DNA from: Persicaria tinctoria
Lineage: Eukaryota > Streptophyta > Magnoliopsida > Caryophyllales > Polygonaceae
Direction: 5' to 3'
Assembly: GCA_037127255.1 (NCBI GenBank)
Contig: JBANSL010000004.1
Span: 50,417,702 to 50,481,701 of the forward strand
DNA: 64,000 bases
Shown here: positions 18,838-30,906 of the stretch, one piece after another
Numbering within the stretch: the first letter of the stretch is position 1
Layout of the letters: every line of letters begins with the position of its first letter
Translations under genes and position numbers: made by a program
Notes under the pieces: model-generated
Told to the model about the DNA's origin: nothing
Databases searched by the model: none
What the model saw: the letters and a program-made list of their open reading frames with translations, nothing else

Positions 18838-21800
18838 TGTAAAGACCGGGAAATTTTAGAGTATTAAATTATTAAAATAGTGATTTATAATCATCCCGAT
18901 TTCTAAATTTGGGAGGTTTGGAATTTCCGTCCTTGAGCTATTGGTTTTATTCTAAATATTTTAAAGTCATTCCGGCATCGTTTTAAGAATTTAGATTTTA
19001 ACGGAATTTAACTCCGCTTTCGAGCTCCGAGTGATAAAAAAAATTAATTTAATGTAATTACGATCGTTACAAACTATTTTGAATTTTTTCTTCGACTTGA
19101 AATTTCGTCAGAGTCAAAATTAACGGGTTTTTAGTTTTGATTTGCGGGTATTTGAAGTCCCTTTAGGGACCACTTCCTTGTTCTCTTTTTCCTCCCCTAT
19201 CCGATTTGCCCAGCAGTAGGAGTACTTTCTCCTTGTCTTCTTGCTCCCTTCACAAATGAGACAACAAAGGCCAGCAACCTCTCTCCCCGTTTCAGCAGCT
19301 ACCACCCATCCCACTGCATCACTGCTTCCCCTATTTCAGACCTTGTTGACCCATTTAAAAATACCAAAACACAAACCCCAAGTCCAGCTCCTTGTTTTCA
19401 ATTTCAAGGCCAAAACTTATCCTCATTTTGCTCCTCTTACAACAGCCCCACTGTTGAACCTCCTCCTTCACCATTTTGACGCCACCATCCCTGAATCACC
19501 ACACCACACCGTCACCACCAGTCTTCCTCCATCACCAGCAGCCTCTCCTCCCTCTCGCAGCCACTGTTCCGACGAGGTCGAGCCGACAGTCACCAACCAC
19601 CTCCCTTTCTCCTCCTTGAACACGCCTGAACATACCCGAGCGCCTGTCGAGCGCCCCCTAGCACCGCACCTCTGTTCCGGAGCCAAGGAGTCGAGCCCAG
19701 CAGCAGCTCGTCCGACGCCGAGACGAAGCCGAGCTGCCCAGCCTCCTCTTCCCTGTTCTCCAATTTCAAGCTCGGTAAGCTCGCCTTCCCCTTTCCTTCG
19801 GCTCCACAATATGATAAAGCACTGCCTTTAAGCCATTACCTTCCTTCCTAGGCCGATTCCAGTGTCAATCCGCCTTCGACGAAGCTCAATCGACTCCCAT
19901 GGACGTTTTCCAGCGAAAGATTCCACCTCGGTAAGCATTGTCCTCTCCCTCCCTTCTTTGTTACTTTGTTCTGCCTCTGTCTTGTTTGGGGTCGGGAGGG
20001 CATGAGTGAGTGGCCGCGAGAGGAGCTGCCTGAGATTCCTTCCATTCTTCTTCCGCTTCCCGCCGTCGTTCATCCCCTGGTCTATTGGAGAAGAAGGTTC
20101 AGATTGGACAGACCCTTGGGCCTAATATTCCGGGTCTGGGCCGGATACCTCCTTCATTTCGGGTTATCCATCCGGACCCTTTCTCTCCTTCTTTTATATT
20201 CTGGATTGGGCCGGGTCGAGAAACACATTCCGGGTCTCCTTTCATTTCTTTATTTTGGGCTCCTGGATTCGGTTTCTTCCATGGGTTTGGGTGATCCGGA
20301 TTCTAAGGGGAATGGGTTGAGCTTTTGGGCATGTTGGGTTGTTTTTGTGTTATTACTGTCATTGTTATTACTTATAATATATGTTGTTGGATTATTATTG
20401 TTATATTATTATTTTGTTTCTATATAATTCTGGAAAAAAAATTAAGTATTATGTATTTAAAATTTTTGCAGAATAGATTTGGTTTTGGTGATTTATTATA
20501 TTTAAATATTATTTGTAGTGTGACACTAGGTGTTGTTTAAAAGTGTGATTTTAGTAATTTTAAAGTGAAATTGTCGGCTTCGATTACAATTGGGTTTATA
20601 AAGACGGATTTAATTGGTGTTATTTTAGACGAATGTTGTTTGAACTAATTAAAAAGGGTTTGTGGTTTTGAGATCGATATGTTGGGATCGTTTTGATAAT
20701 ATGATTTTGGGGGGATTGGTTTTAAGGTTTAAATGTTTAATGTCGGGATTCCTTGTCTTGGTTTGATGATGTTGGTTTTGAGAAGTCTGGAAATTTGGTT
20801 GATACGATTTTATCAATGGGTTTGATTGGGAGTAAATGGTTTTGGTTGATGTTGATCATATTGGAAAGGTTTTGGAAAACGGTTTTCCTATCGGTTGGTT
20901 TTGAGTATGTTGAGAATTTGGTGTTCGTGTGTATGAATGATGGACCGATAGCTTATGAAAATGGCTTGATGATAGGTGTGTGTTGCTTTTGGATTGCTTT
21001 GGAGTTCCATTTGGGCCCTTGCTTGTATTATCCTGTTGTTCTGCATCTTCAGGTAAGTTCCCTAGGGGGCTTACTCAGGTTGGACATTCATGCATGTTGT
21101 TGCATTTTACGTTAGGTGTTGCATATGCATAAAAGCATGCCATGTATTATCCTATTTAGGTTGCACTAATTGAATGAGCATCTGCTTACTTTATGCGTTT
21201 GAAACAGAACGGCCGTTATCTGTGATAGTCCTAGAGTCTTTGCTAGGGTCATAGGGTAGCCCAACCTCATCGGGTACCCTGAGTCAATCGAGTCATGAAC
21301 TTCCTTATATTATGAGATGCCTGCGGGCTTTATTGTGGAGCGGGTTAGGCATGCGTGCCGCCCGATTATGATGGAATCCATTCACGAGTTGGCCAGTCGT
21401 TGCCCTATCGGAAGAGAGTGGAGGTAGGAGAGGGATATGCTACTTGGCATTGTCTTGGGCCCTTTACAGTATTTCTGCACATTATTATGAACTAGGAGCA
21501 TGCTAGTGTGTTTGACTTTCGTACTGCATTAGAGCATCTTTATTAGGTATAACACATACTATGTGGCCTCAGCGAGGACTGCCGGTCCCGCATGAGTGGC
21601 TCGATCTGACTCCTTTTCCCGTTCTTCTTTCAAAGGTATTTTCTGCAGATTTTAGTGCTCGATGTCTATATGACGGGGTTTTCCTTTTTGTGAATCGAAG
21701 AACCTGGCTAATTCTCTAACTCGTTATAAATGGTAATAATCCATTTATGTTTTTTGTTTTGACCCGGCTCTGCCGTGGCGCTTTGTATCTTAATTTTGCT

Positions 21801-22020
21801 TCCGTCTTGCTTTCGTTTGAAATGAATTTCACGAGTTAGTCCCTAGGACAAGTCAAGGGTACCCAACGGCCCTACGATACTTTTAGGGTTCGAAATCCCT
21901 CTTTATTACTGACCTTAAAATTGAATTTGAAACCTCGACCCGTACCTGGATTGCAAGATCCGAACAAGGGGTTTTATCCCTTGAAACGTAACCCGGAAAT
22001 CAGAATTCTAGGCCGTTACA
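18838..22020 (+). mobile_element. Family T (Tekay/Del-like) 3' LTR, copy H
   Basis: It starts TGTAAAGACC directly after a polypurine tract and ends GGCCGTTACA, a 3183-bp LTR. The GC-rich part (about 19240-20080) looks like a transcribed leader with possible splice donors CTCGGTAAGC at about 19775 and 19922. A sense ORF of 196 codons (19241-19831) is Pro/Ser/Thr-rich and not recognised. Large ORFs in such LTRs are usually fortuitous. The LTR abuts the truncated A LTR at 22020/22021, so this element probably inserted into, or recombined with, A. Tekay/Del assignment rests on LTR ends and size and not on a pol gene. Confidence 0.72.
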
Positions 22021-23519
22021 TAAAACTGAGAACAGAAACGGAAAAACAAACGAAAACTAGTAGTTGTCGAGTGAATGTACTCGATGTCGACTACAACTTA
22101 CTCGATATCGACTACCTGTTGTCAATGTCGAGTGCACATCAGAACCAAAAAATGTAACTTTTCACAATGACAGAACACGAAATTGATGGGAATAAACTCA
22201 ATAAATTAAACGCTCCTAAAATCAGGGTTTTAATGCCACAACGATAACCATATAAAATAATGAACAAAGGTATAAAAGATCATGCTTTTCATCTAATAAC
22301 TTTCGTTATTAACAAGTAGGAAGATAGGCTTTCGCATAAACCCGAATTGTTACTAACCCTTTTCACATAATTAATCCAAGTTGCATTAAGATCACTTTCG
22401 CTTCAATAACACAAACACGGATCACCTTCAATTGTCACAAAAGAATCATTTTCATAGGGATAGAAGACGAAATCGCATTAAAAGTTGTACCTATATCGCA
22501 TTACCTTACATGGCTACCGTCGGGCTCACCCCGACCCTAGAAGTTGTGTGACTACTCACGAGTCATCATAAAGAAACACATCAATAATAAAAGGGAACTA
22601 AATTGCATTAATAAACTAAAACAAAGCTTACAACCGATCGAAGCCAAAACGTCTCTCGACAAACTCCAACTCCACTCGGCCTCCAATCTCTCTTTCCTAA
22701 CTCTCCTACTCGCTATATGTGTTGAATTGTGTGTTGAAAGATACCTAAAACTCAGCCCCTATGACCTTATTTATAGTTTTCAATCCTTTCTATCCGAGGA
22801 AAGAATATCCTATCTCTATCTAAAATTATCTATATAAAGTATTAAGGAAATAAATCTATAAGGAAATAAGACTAAAGTGGATAAATCCCTCTTGAACTTG
22901 ATAGATCTTCATGTGGATGGATAGAACTCCACATATCTTCACTTCTAAGTAATCCATAAGGCTCGGATCTCATTCGATTCGGACTCGGAATGATCCAGGT
23001 GGGTACTCGACATCGACCAAGCTACTCGACGTCGAGTAGAGCTATCTTCTCCTCGTGATTGCACTCGAGCTCGGGCACGTCTGGACTCGACATGGGCACT
23101 CACTATCGACTAGAAGTACTCGATATCGAGTAGATTTGTGTATCTCGAGTGACTTTGCTGCTCGAGTTGCTCGTTTCGACTGGGTGGCACTCGATACGAG
23201 TAAAAGTGGTCAATATCAACTAGCTGTGTCGGGTGCTTCCTTCCTTGTTTTCTGTTCGATTTGTTCTGGCTCAGCTGCTCCTTGACCTCGGAATTTCTGT
23301 AGTTGTCCTCGAGCTATTCCATGGTTTCCTTTCTTTCTCTAAATTGCTTTCAAATGCTTCGATTCCTATGAAATTAAATAGAAACTAGTGTAGACTCCAT
23401 AATTTGGCAAATAAGCATAAACTATACATATTCTGTAAAATTCTAACCCAAATGCATGAAATGTACGCTGAAATCGATATAAAAGTCAATGTAAAACATG
23501 GAAAATTAGGCTCACAACA
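22021..23519 (-). mobile_element. Element A 3' LTR, truncated
   Basis: On the minus strand it starts TGTTGTGAGCC at 23519 right after the polypurine region. It shares about 500 bases with the A 5' LTR remnant at 38308-38811, including 'acttactcgatatcgacta' and 'aacacgaaattgatggg'. The last roughly 230 bases of U5 are missing at the junction with family T LTR H. A TATAAATA box (minus) lies at 22768-22775. TCGA-type motifs cluster at 22070-22130 and 22995-23220. Confidence 0.82.
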
Positions 23520-25169
23520 AACACCCCATTCTTAAACTTCCTTATCCTCAAGCAATACTTTTAATGGTATACATGGAAAGAAACAAAACTCTCAACATCT
23601 TAGATTCATTCTCGTATGTCCCTGCAATCAATTACCATCATTAAAAAGGTAATAGTGCCACAAATCCATGTATGTGAACAAAAGCAACATCTACACACAA
23701 AAGGAGGGTTATGCAAAAAAAATTCATATATGACAAAGCATCAATAATCAAGAGGACTTTATTTAAGCTCAATAAGGAGTAGATTGGTAAAAGGATAAAG
23801 GTGGGATATATTTGGCCATGTGGTGCTAATGATCCGGGGAAATGGAGTAATTTCCAAACTTTCATACCACATTCCTTCTTCCTTTGATTTCTCACCTTTC
23901 GCTCATCGCTCAATGTTTTTTTCACTATAATGCTTTTACCTCTCTAACCTCTGCATTGCCTTCTCGCGAGTCATAAACATGGGTGTCATAAATGGCACCG
24001 GATACTTAGTGCTTCGAACTCCTCACCTTTGTGTCCCATCCTGCGGAACTATTATCTCAACGTAGGCAAGGTCGATCTACCTTTATCTCCTGAGGTAACC
24101 GGATTTTCTTTCACTCATTAAATTTTCCATAACTTTGAAACATTCATGCCAAACTCTAATAATGATAATAACAACACAAACACCATATAATATCTCCAAA
24201 AGTAACTTCCATTCTCAACATAATCCCCGTACAAGGAAATAAGGTAAAGAATGGTTAATATTTAGATCATGTGGAGCAAATGTGAAATAAGGCTCAATAT
24301 GGCTTTTGTGATGCAAATAAGCATAGGTATGTCTAGGAATATCAAGATATGAGCATTATATGGAAAATATAAAGTCCTCCATCCTCTTATTTTGTAAAAT
24401 GTCAAAAGCAACATCAAATTTTACCTCATTTCATGGTTTTCAAGAAAATATGCACTTCATTGTGACTTCCCTTTACTAGGCAATTTCATGCTATATCTCT
24501 AATTAATCCAATTTTGCATCGTCAAATTCAATAAAAGCTTCCATGACACTAATAAAAAAAATTCAATGGGGGTGATAAAAATAGACTTTGGAAAACATGC
24601 ATACAAGCACATAAATAAAATATGAAATCCAAAGTTGCCATGTATAAGCAATTCGAGAAATAAACTTTTAAATATGCACACATAATGTCAAATATAGTCA
24701 AATATGCACAAAGTAAGCCCTTCCCCCACCCCATACTTAAATATTACAATGTCCTTACTGTTTAAAAACAAGGGTAAAGAAAGAGACTTACTATACAAGT
24801 GTGCAGAACGCCGGAAGCGAGTGCAAGTATTGCTGTAGAAGTGGTCGACATCGATGAGAGTAGTCGACGTCAACTAGACTGCTCGATCTCAAGTAATGTT
24901 GAACCTCAAGATGGCCTTTCTCCTAGACCACATGTCTCTTGCGCGTCATGGGTGGTCGACGTCGAGTAGGTTACTCGACGTCGAGATCTTATGTAGCTTT
25001 TCGTAGCTGCAAGAATCGTTAGATAGAAAATATCCACAATAGAAAAACTTAAAAATAATGTTTCAAAACAAAAAACCAAAAGCAAACATGTCTAAAAATC
25101 CAAAAACTAAGTATTTTATTTACAAGCTCTAGACTTTATAGTCACTAGGCCGACTTTCTCCTTTAAAGC
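23520..25169 (-). mobile_element. Element A noncoding 3' interior
   Basis: AT-rich sequence homologous to B 34180-35666 and C 42320-43800, with shared blocks such as 'ccatgtggtgct', 'gatccggggaaatggagta' and 'cttcccccaccccatactta'. No gene is present. Unlike B and C, it also carries TCGACGTCGAG-type motifs at 24838-24985, outside both coding sequence and LTR. Confidence 0.75.
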
Positions 25170-25592
25170 TCAAGGTGGCATCTGTAGTGCCCATGTAGAC
25201 TGGGTTTCAAACAAGACTCTATTCTTTTCCATCAGCTATAGTCCTCCTGAATAGATCTTGTTCACCGTGAAAGGTCCCATCTTTTTCTCCTTGAATTTGT
25301 TAGGGAACCAGTGATTCTTGGATTTGGAGACATAGATCTTGTCTCCGACTTCATACTCCTTAGGATCATCATCGGAAACCTTGCATAATCGCACATAACA
25401 AGGCAAAACTCTCCCGTGTATAGATAAATCTTTAATGGAAATAGGAGAAGAGACATCTTTACCTTGGCTTACCTTCGCAGATTCGGAATTCATGACGTCG
25501 GGATCTACTCGACGTCGAGTACGTTGTTGCTCCTGGTGGACTGTTCGTCGAAGATAGAGAAGTCTAGTGTGAAGGGGACTGGTCGACGTCAA
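25170..25592 (-). pseudogene. Element A IN-like GPF tail, frameshifted
   Basis: The frame encodes SAKVSQGKDVSSPISIKDL, then a segment with EVGDKIYVSKSKNHWFPNKF and KKMGPFTVNKI, homologous to the tails of B and C. The GPF resembles the GPY/F module at the integrase C-terminus of Ty3/gypsy elements. It is out of frame with the upstream gag-protease ORF, which ends at 25612. An in-frame TAG after YSGGL cuts off the last ~22 codons, which still read ...WALQMPP before the original stop at 25170-25172. Confidence 0.72.
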
Positions 25593-25611
25593 GTAGTGTA
25601 CTCGACGTCGA

Positions 25612-27513
25612 TTATTGCTCGGCTAAGGGTTGGCTGCTCGATGAAGGTGCAGTCGATGGAGGTGGTTGAATCTGGTCGACGTCGACTAGAGTACTCGACG
25701 TCGAGTACTTCTCGTCGACATGGACCCCATACTTAAGACCTGGCAAAGGATCCGAAAAATAGTTAGTCGACGTCGACTTACCTCGGTCGATGTCGAGTAG
25801 ATTCTTGGTTTCTTCATTCAGGATGGCCATGATTTCCTCCATCTGTGCTTCCATATCCCGCTTCTCTAGCTCCTCGGGGGTCATATTTCTTACCTTTATC
25901 TCCCCGCAAGTGATGTACCTAGATGAGATTGACTTGACCTTCTCCATAGGATATGTATGCCTTTCAGTTTTATTAAAAGAATACTCAATTACCTCATCGT
26001 TGATGTTGAAAGTGAGTACTCCCTTCCTTACGCTTATGTTGGCATCCACCGTCGCTAAGAAGGGCCTTCCTAATATAATTGGACAAGCAGGGTCCTCTCC
26101 CATATCAATAACTAATAAATCAGCATGGAAAAAGAACTTACCTACTTGTACTGGCACATCATCCACCATGCCTGTTGGGATGACAACTGTGTTGTTTGCC
26201 ATATAAAGTTTAGCATCCACAGTCTCTAAAGCACCTATCTTAACTTTGGACCAGATTGATAAAGGCATTATACTCACACTGGCTCCTAAGTTGCATAAGG
26301 CATTAAATTTGTATTGACCAAATCCAATAGTTATAGAAAACTTACTTGGATCTGGCCTCTTTGCTGTAACGTCCATATTGCTGCATTCTTCTGTGATCTC
26401 AGCCATTGATCGCTTCTTGCTCAGAATCTCCTTGAGGAACTTTACGTACAACGGCATCTCTTGAAGAGCTTCTATGAACGGAATGGTGACATTGAGCCTT
26501 TGAAGCATCTTTACGAAACGCTGAAACTTCTTTTCTACTGGATCCTTCAAAGATTTCGTCAGGAATGACACCTTTTTCTTCTTTGAAGGTGTTGGAGTGT
26601 GATCGGCAAGGGCAGAAGGGTGGTCGACGTAGACTAGGGGTTGGTCGACATCAAATACAGTAGTCGATTTCGAGTTGGGCTCAGCATTATGGTCGATACC
26701 GACTAGGGGCTCCTCGATATCGACCGGATTCTGGTCGACGTCGACTGGATTGGTCGATGTCGCTGAGTGCTTTGCAGATTCTCCTTCTGTGTTGTGCTCG
26801 AGTGTTTGCATCTGTCGCCCACTTCTTAGATTCATGAACGCTACCCGTCCTGTAGATTTTATATTAGGATTAGGTTCAGAGGATCCAGTGAGCGTATCTG
26901 ATTGTTTGGTGATTGAAGAAGCTAATTGACCCATCTGGGTCTCCATAGATTTTCGCCAAATATCAATTTCCCTAAGCCTAGAGTTGATTCCGTGTAGTTG
27001 GGTGTGGATGGAATTGATAGATTGCTTGCTATCTAAGTGATTCCTCCGCATCTCCTCAAGAATAGTCTGCAAGTCATCTTTCTTACCTTCTCTATCAGGG
27101 TGACCAAAAGCTTTGTAAGGCGGGGGATCTCTTTGGTGTTGGGGCTGGCGATAGTAGCTCCAGTTCTGGTTCTGATGTTGCCCTGAGTAGTGTCCCCCTG
27201 CATACCTTACCTCTTCGTGGGTTTTTGCTAGATGTACTTGATCGACATGCAGGCACGCAGTAGTGTTGTGCTTCACTGACCCACATTCCCAACAAGGCTG
27301 ATTTGTAGATAAGAATTTGACTTGTTTGGTAAGACGACGTAGCTGGTCATTGTGGAATTGGTCCATGACGTCCGGATCAACCTCCTTTGGTGGCTCATAT
27401 AAGGGCATAGATGGGGCAGGCCTTTCATATATTTCATCTGAGGCCGCAGAAGTCCCATAAGTGTTGTCATAATTTGCCAGCGTCTCAAAGGTTTCCCAAG
27501 CACGCGGGTGCAC
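25612..27513 (-). pseudogene. Element A gag C-terminus and aspartic protease
   Basis: 633 codons. The start is the C-terminal part of gag (ERPAPSMPLYEPPKEVDPDV), followed by a CX2CX4HX4C zinc knuckle (CWECGSVKHNTTAC, about residues 75-88) that would bind RNA. An acidic linker rich in VDVDQ/VGIDH follows, then a conserved TKSLKDPVEKKFQRFVKML segment and a retropepsin-like domain ending ILGRPFLATVDANISVRKG. The expected catalytic D in D(L/S)GA is Asn here (CNLGASVSIMPL), so the protease is probably dead. The last codons lead into TCGACGTCGA-encoded VDVDQ before a stop. The middle of gag upstream is broken by stops and frameshifts. Confidence 0.82.
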
Positions 27514-27889
27514 TCGAGATACCTATAAGAGGTGTAGTTGTTGATCCACTCCTTATTTGGTGCATCCATGCAGTTGAAGATGATCTCTTGGATTACGTAG
27601 GGTGGTTGTTCGTGCGTAGAACATGATTTCAGAAGCCTTTTGTAGCGCTCCTAGACCTGTGCTAGTGTTTCCCCTGGCTTTTTTCTAAAAGTCATGATTT
27701 ATTGTATGAGCGCTGCTGTTTTTGTAGGAGGAAAGAACTTTTTAAGAAACAAGTCTTGTAGTTCATTCCAGGTGCGAATAGATCGTGCAGGCAAACCCTC
27801 AGGCCACTATGATGTTATTCCTGCAAGGGACCAACAAAAAGCCTTTAGTTTGAGATAGTCTAGATTAGCACCATCTGCAATAGCTTCGC
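27514..27889 (-). pseudogene. Element A gag middle, degraded
   Basis: Translation in shifting frames gives CEAIADGANLDYLKLKAF, then FLKKFFPPTKTAAL, then ERYKRLLKSCSTHEQPPYVIQEI. These align with TLAEGTTLEYVKMKSF, FLNKFFPPAKTA and ERYKELLRSCPTHGQPPYIIQEI of B and C. At least three stops and one frameshift are present. The 3' neighbour is the target duplication of element B. Confidence 0.75.
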
Positions 27890-27894
27890 ATAAA
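27890..27894. repeat. Target-site duplication ATAAA, left copy
   Basis: ATAAA precedes the first TGTTGTGAG of the B composite and is repeated at 37524-37528 just after its last LTR. Removing everything between the two copies restores element A's gag frame. Confidence 0.88.
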
Positions 27895-28266
27895 TGTTGT
27901 GAGCCTAATTAGCCATGTTTTATACTTACTTTTATATCGATTTCTGCATGCATTTCATGCATTTGGGCTTGAATGATACAGAATATGTGTAGTTTATGCT
28001 TAGTTGCAATATATGGAGGTCTACACAAGTTTTTGTTATATTTCACAGAAATCGGACGCATTTTGGAGCTTAAAAGAAACTTATGGAGAAGCCAAGAATG
28101 GTGCAGCTGGAGAGAAGGCCAATTTCCGGCTTTCATCGTTCTGAATCAGGCTGTGATGTCTTCATGAGAGTTGTAGCCCTCGGAAAGAGCTTTCCAACGC
28201 ATTGTCATATGCGTCAATCCGACAACCGAGGCATCGGGACAGTGCGTTTTACGAACAGAGCTGGAA
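27895..28266 (+). mobile_element. Element B first LTR, truncated by internal deletion
   Basis: The first ~370 bases of the LTR are present, nearly identical to the other two B LTRs. Sequence jumps at 28264-28266 into the 3' interior corresponding to 34968 onward. Confidence 0.85.
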
Positions 28267-28966
28267 TGATGTTACATTATGGAGATGTCATATGGTGTTT
28301 GTGTTGTTAATATCATTATTGGAGTTTGGAAGGAAATTTGTTTGAAATATATGGAAAATTTAATGAGTGAAAGAAAATCCAATCACCTCAGGAGATAAAG
28401 GTAGATTGACCCTACTCTCTGAGATAATAGTTTGGAGAGATGGGATACATTGTGAGGAGTCCAAAGCACTAAGTATCCGGGGCCATTCATGACACCCATG
28501 TTTGCGACTCGCGAGAAGGCAGTGCTAAGGTTAGAGAGGTAAAAGCATTATTATTGAGAAAAGCAATATGAAAGGTGATGAAGTATATGAAAGAAAGGAA
28601 TGTGGAATGAAACTCAATTTTGGAAAGTACTCCATTTCCCCGGATCATAAAAGCACCACATTGCCAAAAATTGCCCACCTTTTAGCCTTTTACCAATCTA
28701 CTCCTTCATGAGCTTAAATTAAAGTCTTCTTGATTATCAATGCTTTGTCACTTATATTTTTTTTGCATAACCCTCCTTTTATGAGTAGATGTTGCTTTTA
28801 CATATTTGCACATGCATGAATCTGTGACACTAGTACCTTTTCGAGGATGGTAATTGATTGCAGGGTTATATGACAATGAATCTGATATGTTGAGAGTTTG
28901 AATTCTTCCCCTGAATGACAATTAAAAGTATTGCTTGAGGACAAGCAAGCTTAAGTATGGGGTGTT
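28264..28966 (+). mobile_element. Second copy of element B 3' interior and polypurine tract
   Basis: Nearly identical to 34968-35666, with a few indels. It ends with AAGTATGGGGTGTT (28953-28966), the polypurine tract, followed by the middle LTR. Confidence 0.87.
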
Positions 28967-30823
28967 TGTTGTGAGCCTAATTAGCCATGTTTTATACTTA
29001 CTTTTATATCGATTTCTGCATGCATTTCATGCATTTGGGCTTGAATGATACAGAATATGTGTAGTTTATGCTTAGTTGCAATATATGGAGGTCTACACAA
29101 GTTTTTGTTATATTTCACAGAAATCGGACGCATTTTGGAGCTTAAAAGAAACTTATGGAGAAGCCAAGAATGGTGCAGCTGGAGAGAAGGCCAATTTCCG
29201 GCTTTCATCATTCTGAATCAGGCTGTGATGTCTTCATGAGAGTTGTAGCCCTCGGAAAGAGCTTTCCAAGGCATGGTCATATGCGTCAATCTGACAACCG
29301 AGGCATCGGGAAAGTGCGTTTTACGAACAGAGCTGGAAGCTGAGAAATCTACTCGATGTCGAGGAAAGTTGTCGACATCGACAAGTTTCCAAAACTCGAC
29401 ATGTGTTCCAATCGACGAGACGAGTAATCTACTCGATGTCGAGGAAAGTTGTCGACATCAAGAAGATTTGTCGAGCACTTCAGAAGTCGAGATCGAGGAG
29501 AAGTCCGTGTCGAGAAGACATGTCGAGGAGTCCAGAAAGCCGAGATCGAGAAGGAATTCGAATCTGGACGAGATCTATCCTATTCTATCAAGATTCATCA
29601 TGAAAGAGAAGATTCATCCACTTGAAGATTTTTAGATTTAATTACATTATGTCATTTATCTTTTATTTATCATTAAGCTTTTAGATATAGATTTAGATAT
29701 AGATATAGTTGTTCTATCCTAGATTAGCGGGATTTGAGCACTATAAATAAGGCCCTAGGGGGCTCAGTTTTATTCATTCCATCACAAGACAATTAGTTAG
29801 TTCCATTCAGAGATACAGTTTAGGAGTTCTAAGGTTTTTAGGGTTTTGGCGATTTGCAAAAGTTGATTGCCGGAATTGTAAAGGCTTTGAATATAGTTTT
29901 TATGCAAGTTTCCTCTTTTACGAAGATGTCTTTTATTGCAATGAAGAGTGAGTAGTCCACCCACTTCTGGGGCTGGGGTGAGCCCGACGGTGGCCATGAG
30001 AGGCGATGCGGTAAAGGTCAGATTTTTATGCAATTTATCTTCTTTCCCTATGAGCATGATTCTTTTGCGAGAGTTGAAGGTGATCCTTGTTTGTGTTATT
30101 GAAGCGAAAGTGATCTTAATGCAACTTGGATTAATTATGTGAAAAGGGTTAGTAACAATTAGGGTTTATGCGAAAGCCTCTATATTCCTATTTGTTAATA
30201 ACGAGAGTTATTTAGATGGAAAGCATGATCTTTTATGCCTTTATGTGCTGTTTTGCATGGTTATCGTTGTGGTGTTGAAACCCTAGCCTTGGAAGTCTTT
30301 AGTTTATTGATTTATTTCATCGAAATTCGTGTTCCGTGTTCGAAAAGCATTTGCATTTAAATTTCTGTTCTTATCGATCTCGGGAAAATCTTGTCGACAT
30401 CGAGTTCACTTGTCGACGTCGAGAAGTTCTGAAGTCGAGTTCTTTCTGTTTTGTCGATCTGTGTCGACAAGCTCGGTCGAGTTCTTTGCCCGAGTAACTT
30501 ACTGTTGTCGACCTGCCTGTTGCTGTCTCTGTCGAGTTATTTGCCTTGCTTTCGTTTGCTTTGTTTGCTTCTGTCTTTGCTTTTATTTTAGTTGCCCTTG
30601 CCGGGATTATTTGTTTCTGCTTCCGTGTTTGTGTTTCTGTGCTTTTCTGTTGTGTCTGTGAGAATTTGATAGCTATCTGAGAACCGCTGACGTGCTTCCT
30701 CGTGGATTCGATCCTGACTTTTCTCTTACTACAACGGGAGGAAGTCTTGTAATTATTTGCTGAGACAGGGGAGTCGTTCTAAACCATATTCTATTCTATA
30801 CTTGACTTAGTCCTGCAACAACA
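28967..30823 (+). mobile_element. Element B 5' LTR (middle LTR of the composite)
   Basis: It begins TGTTG and ends CAACA; 1857 bp. Two motif clusters made of TCGATGTCGA/TCGACATCGA lie upstream (29349-29580) and downstream (30370-30540) of a TATAAATA box at 29742-29749. A 110-codon Cys/Phe-rich ORF (30329-30661) recurs in every B LTR; it is motif-derived noncoding sequence. Confidence 0.9.
29742..29749 (+). promoter_or_regulatory. TATA box of element B 5' LTR
   Basis: TATAAATA in the middle of the LTR, with the same octamer in the 3' LTR (36442-36449) and in LTR A and the C 3' LTR. Transcription would start about 30 bases downstream, defining the U3/R boundary. Confidence 0.6.
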
Positions 30824-30826
30824 AAT

Positions 30827-30844
30827 TGGCGCCGTTGTCGGGGA
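30827..30844 (+). other. Element B primer binding site, tRNA-Asp type
   Basis: TGGCGCCGTTGTCGGGGA lies three bases after the LTR and matches the 3' end of plant tRNA-Asp except for one base (T for C at 30838). A and C keep the perfect 18-base match. Confidence 0.85.
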
Positions 30845-30906
30845 AGCAATCATTCGCGCCTTAGGTAGTCAGATCTCACCGTTTCTTTGAGTCACTTTTC
30901 AGGTGT

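Larger units (their letters stand above)
22021..27889 (-). mobile_element. Element A (Athila-like), 3' portion
   Basis: From right to left on the minus strand: middle and C-terminal gag, protease, acidic linker, GPF tail, 3' noncoding interior, polypurine region (about 23520-23533), and a 3' LTR (23519-22021) truncated at its U5 end. The left part of gag, the PBS and the 5' LTR lie at 37524-38811, displaced by insertion of B. The join restores an uninterrupted gag frame reading FLDLCEAIAD. A is the most degraded of the three related copies. Confidence 0.85.

Noticed and set aside
19241..19831. 196-codon plus ORF as a gene
   Set aside because: Inside LTR H, in the GC-rich leader zone, with no known family.
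30329..30661. 110-codon Cys/Phe-rich ORF repeated in both B LTRs (also 37029-37361)
   Set aside because: It repeats because the LTR repeats; it has no domain and starts upstream of the PBS.
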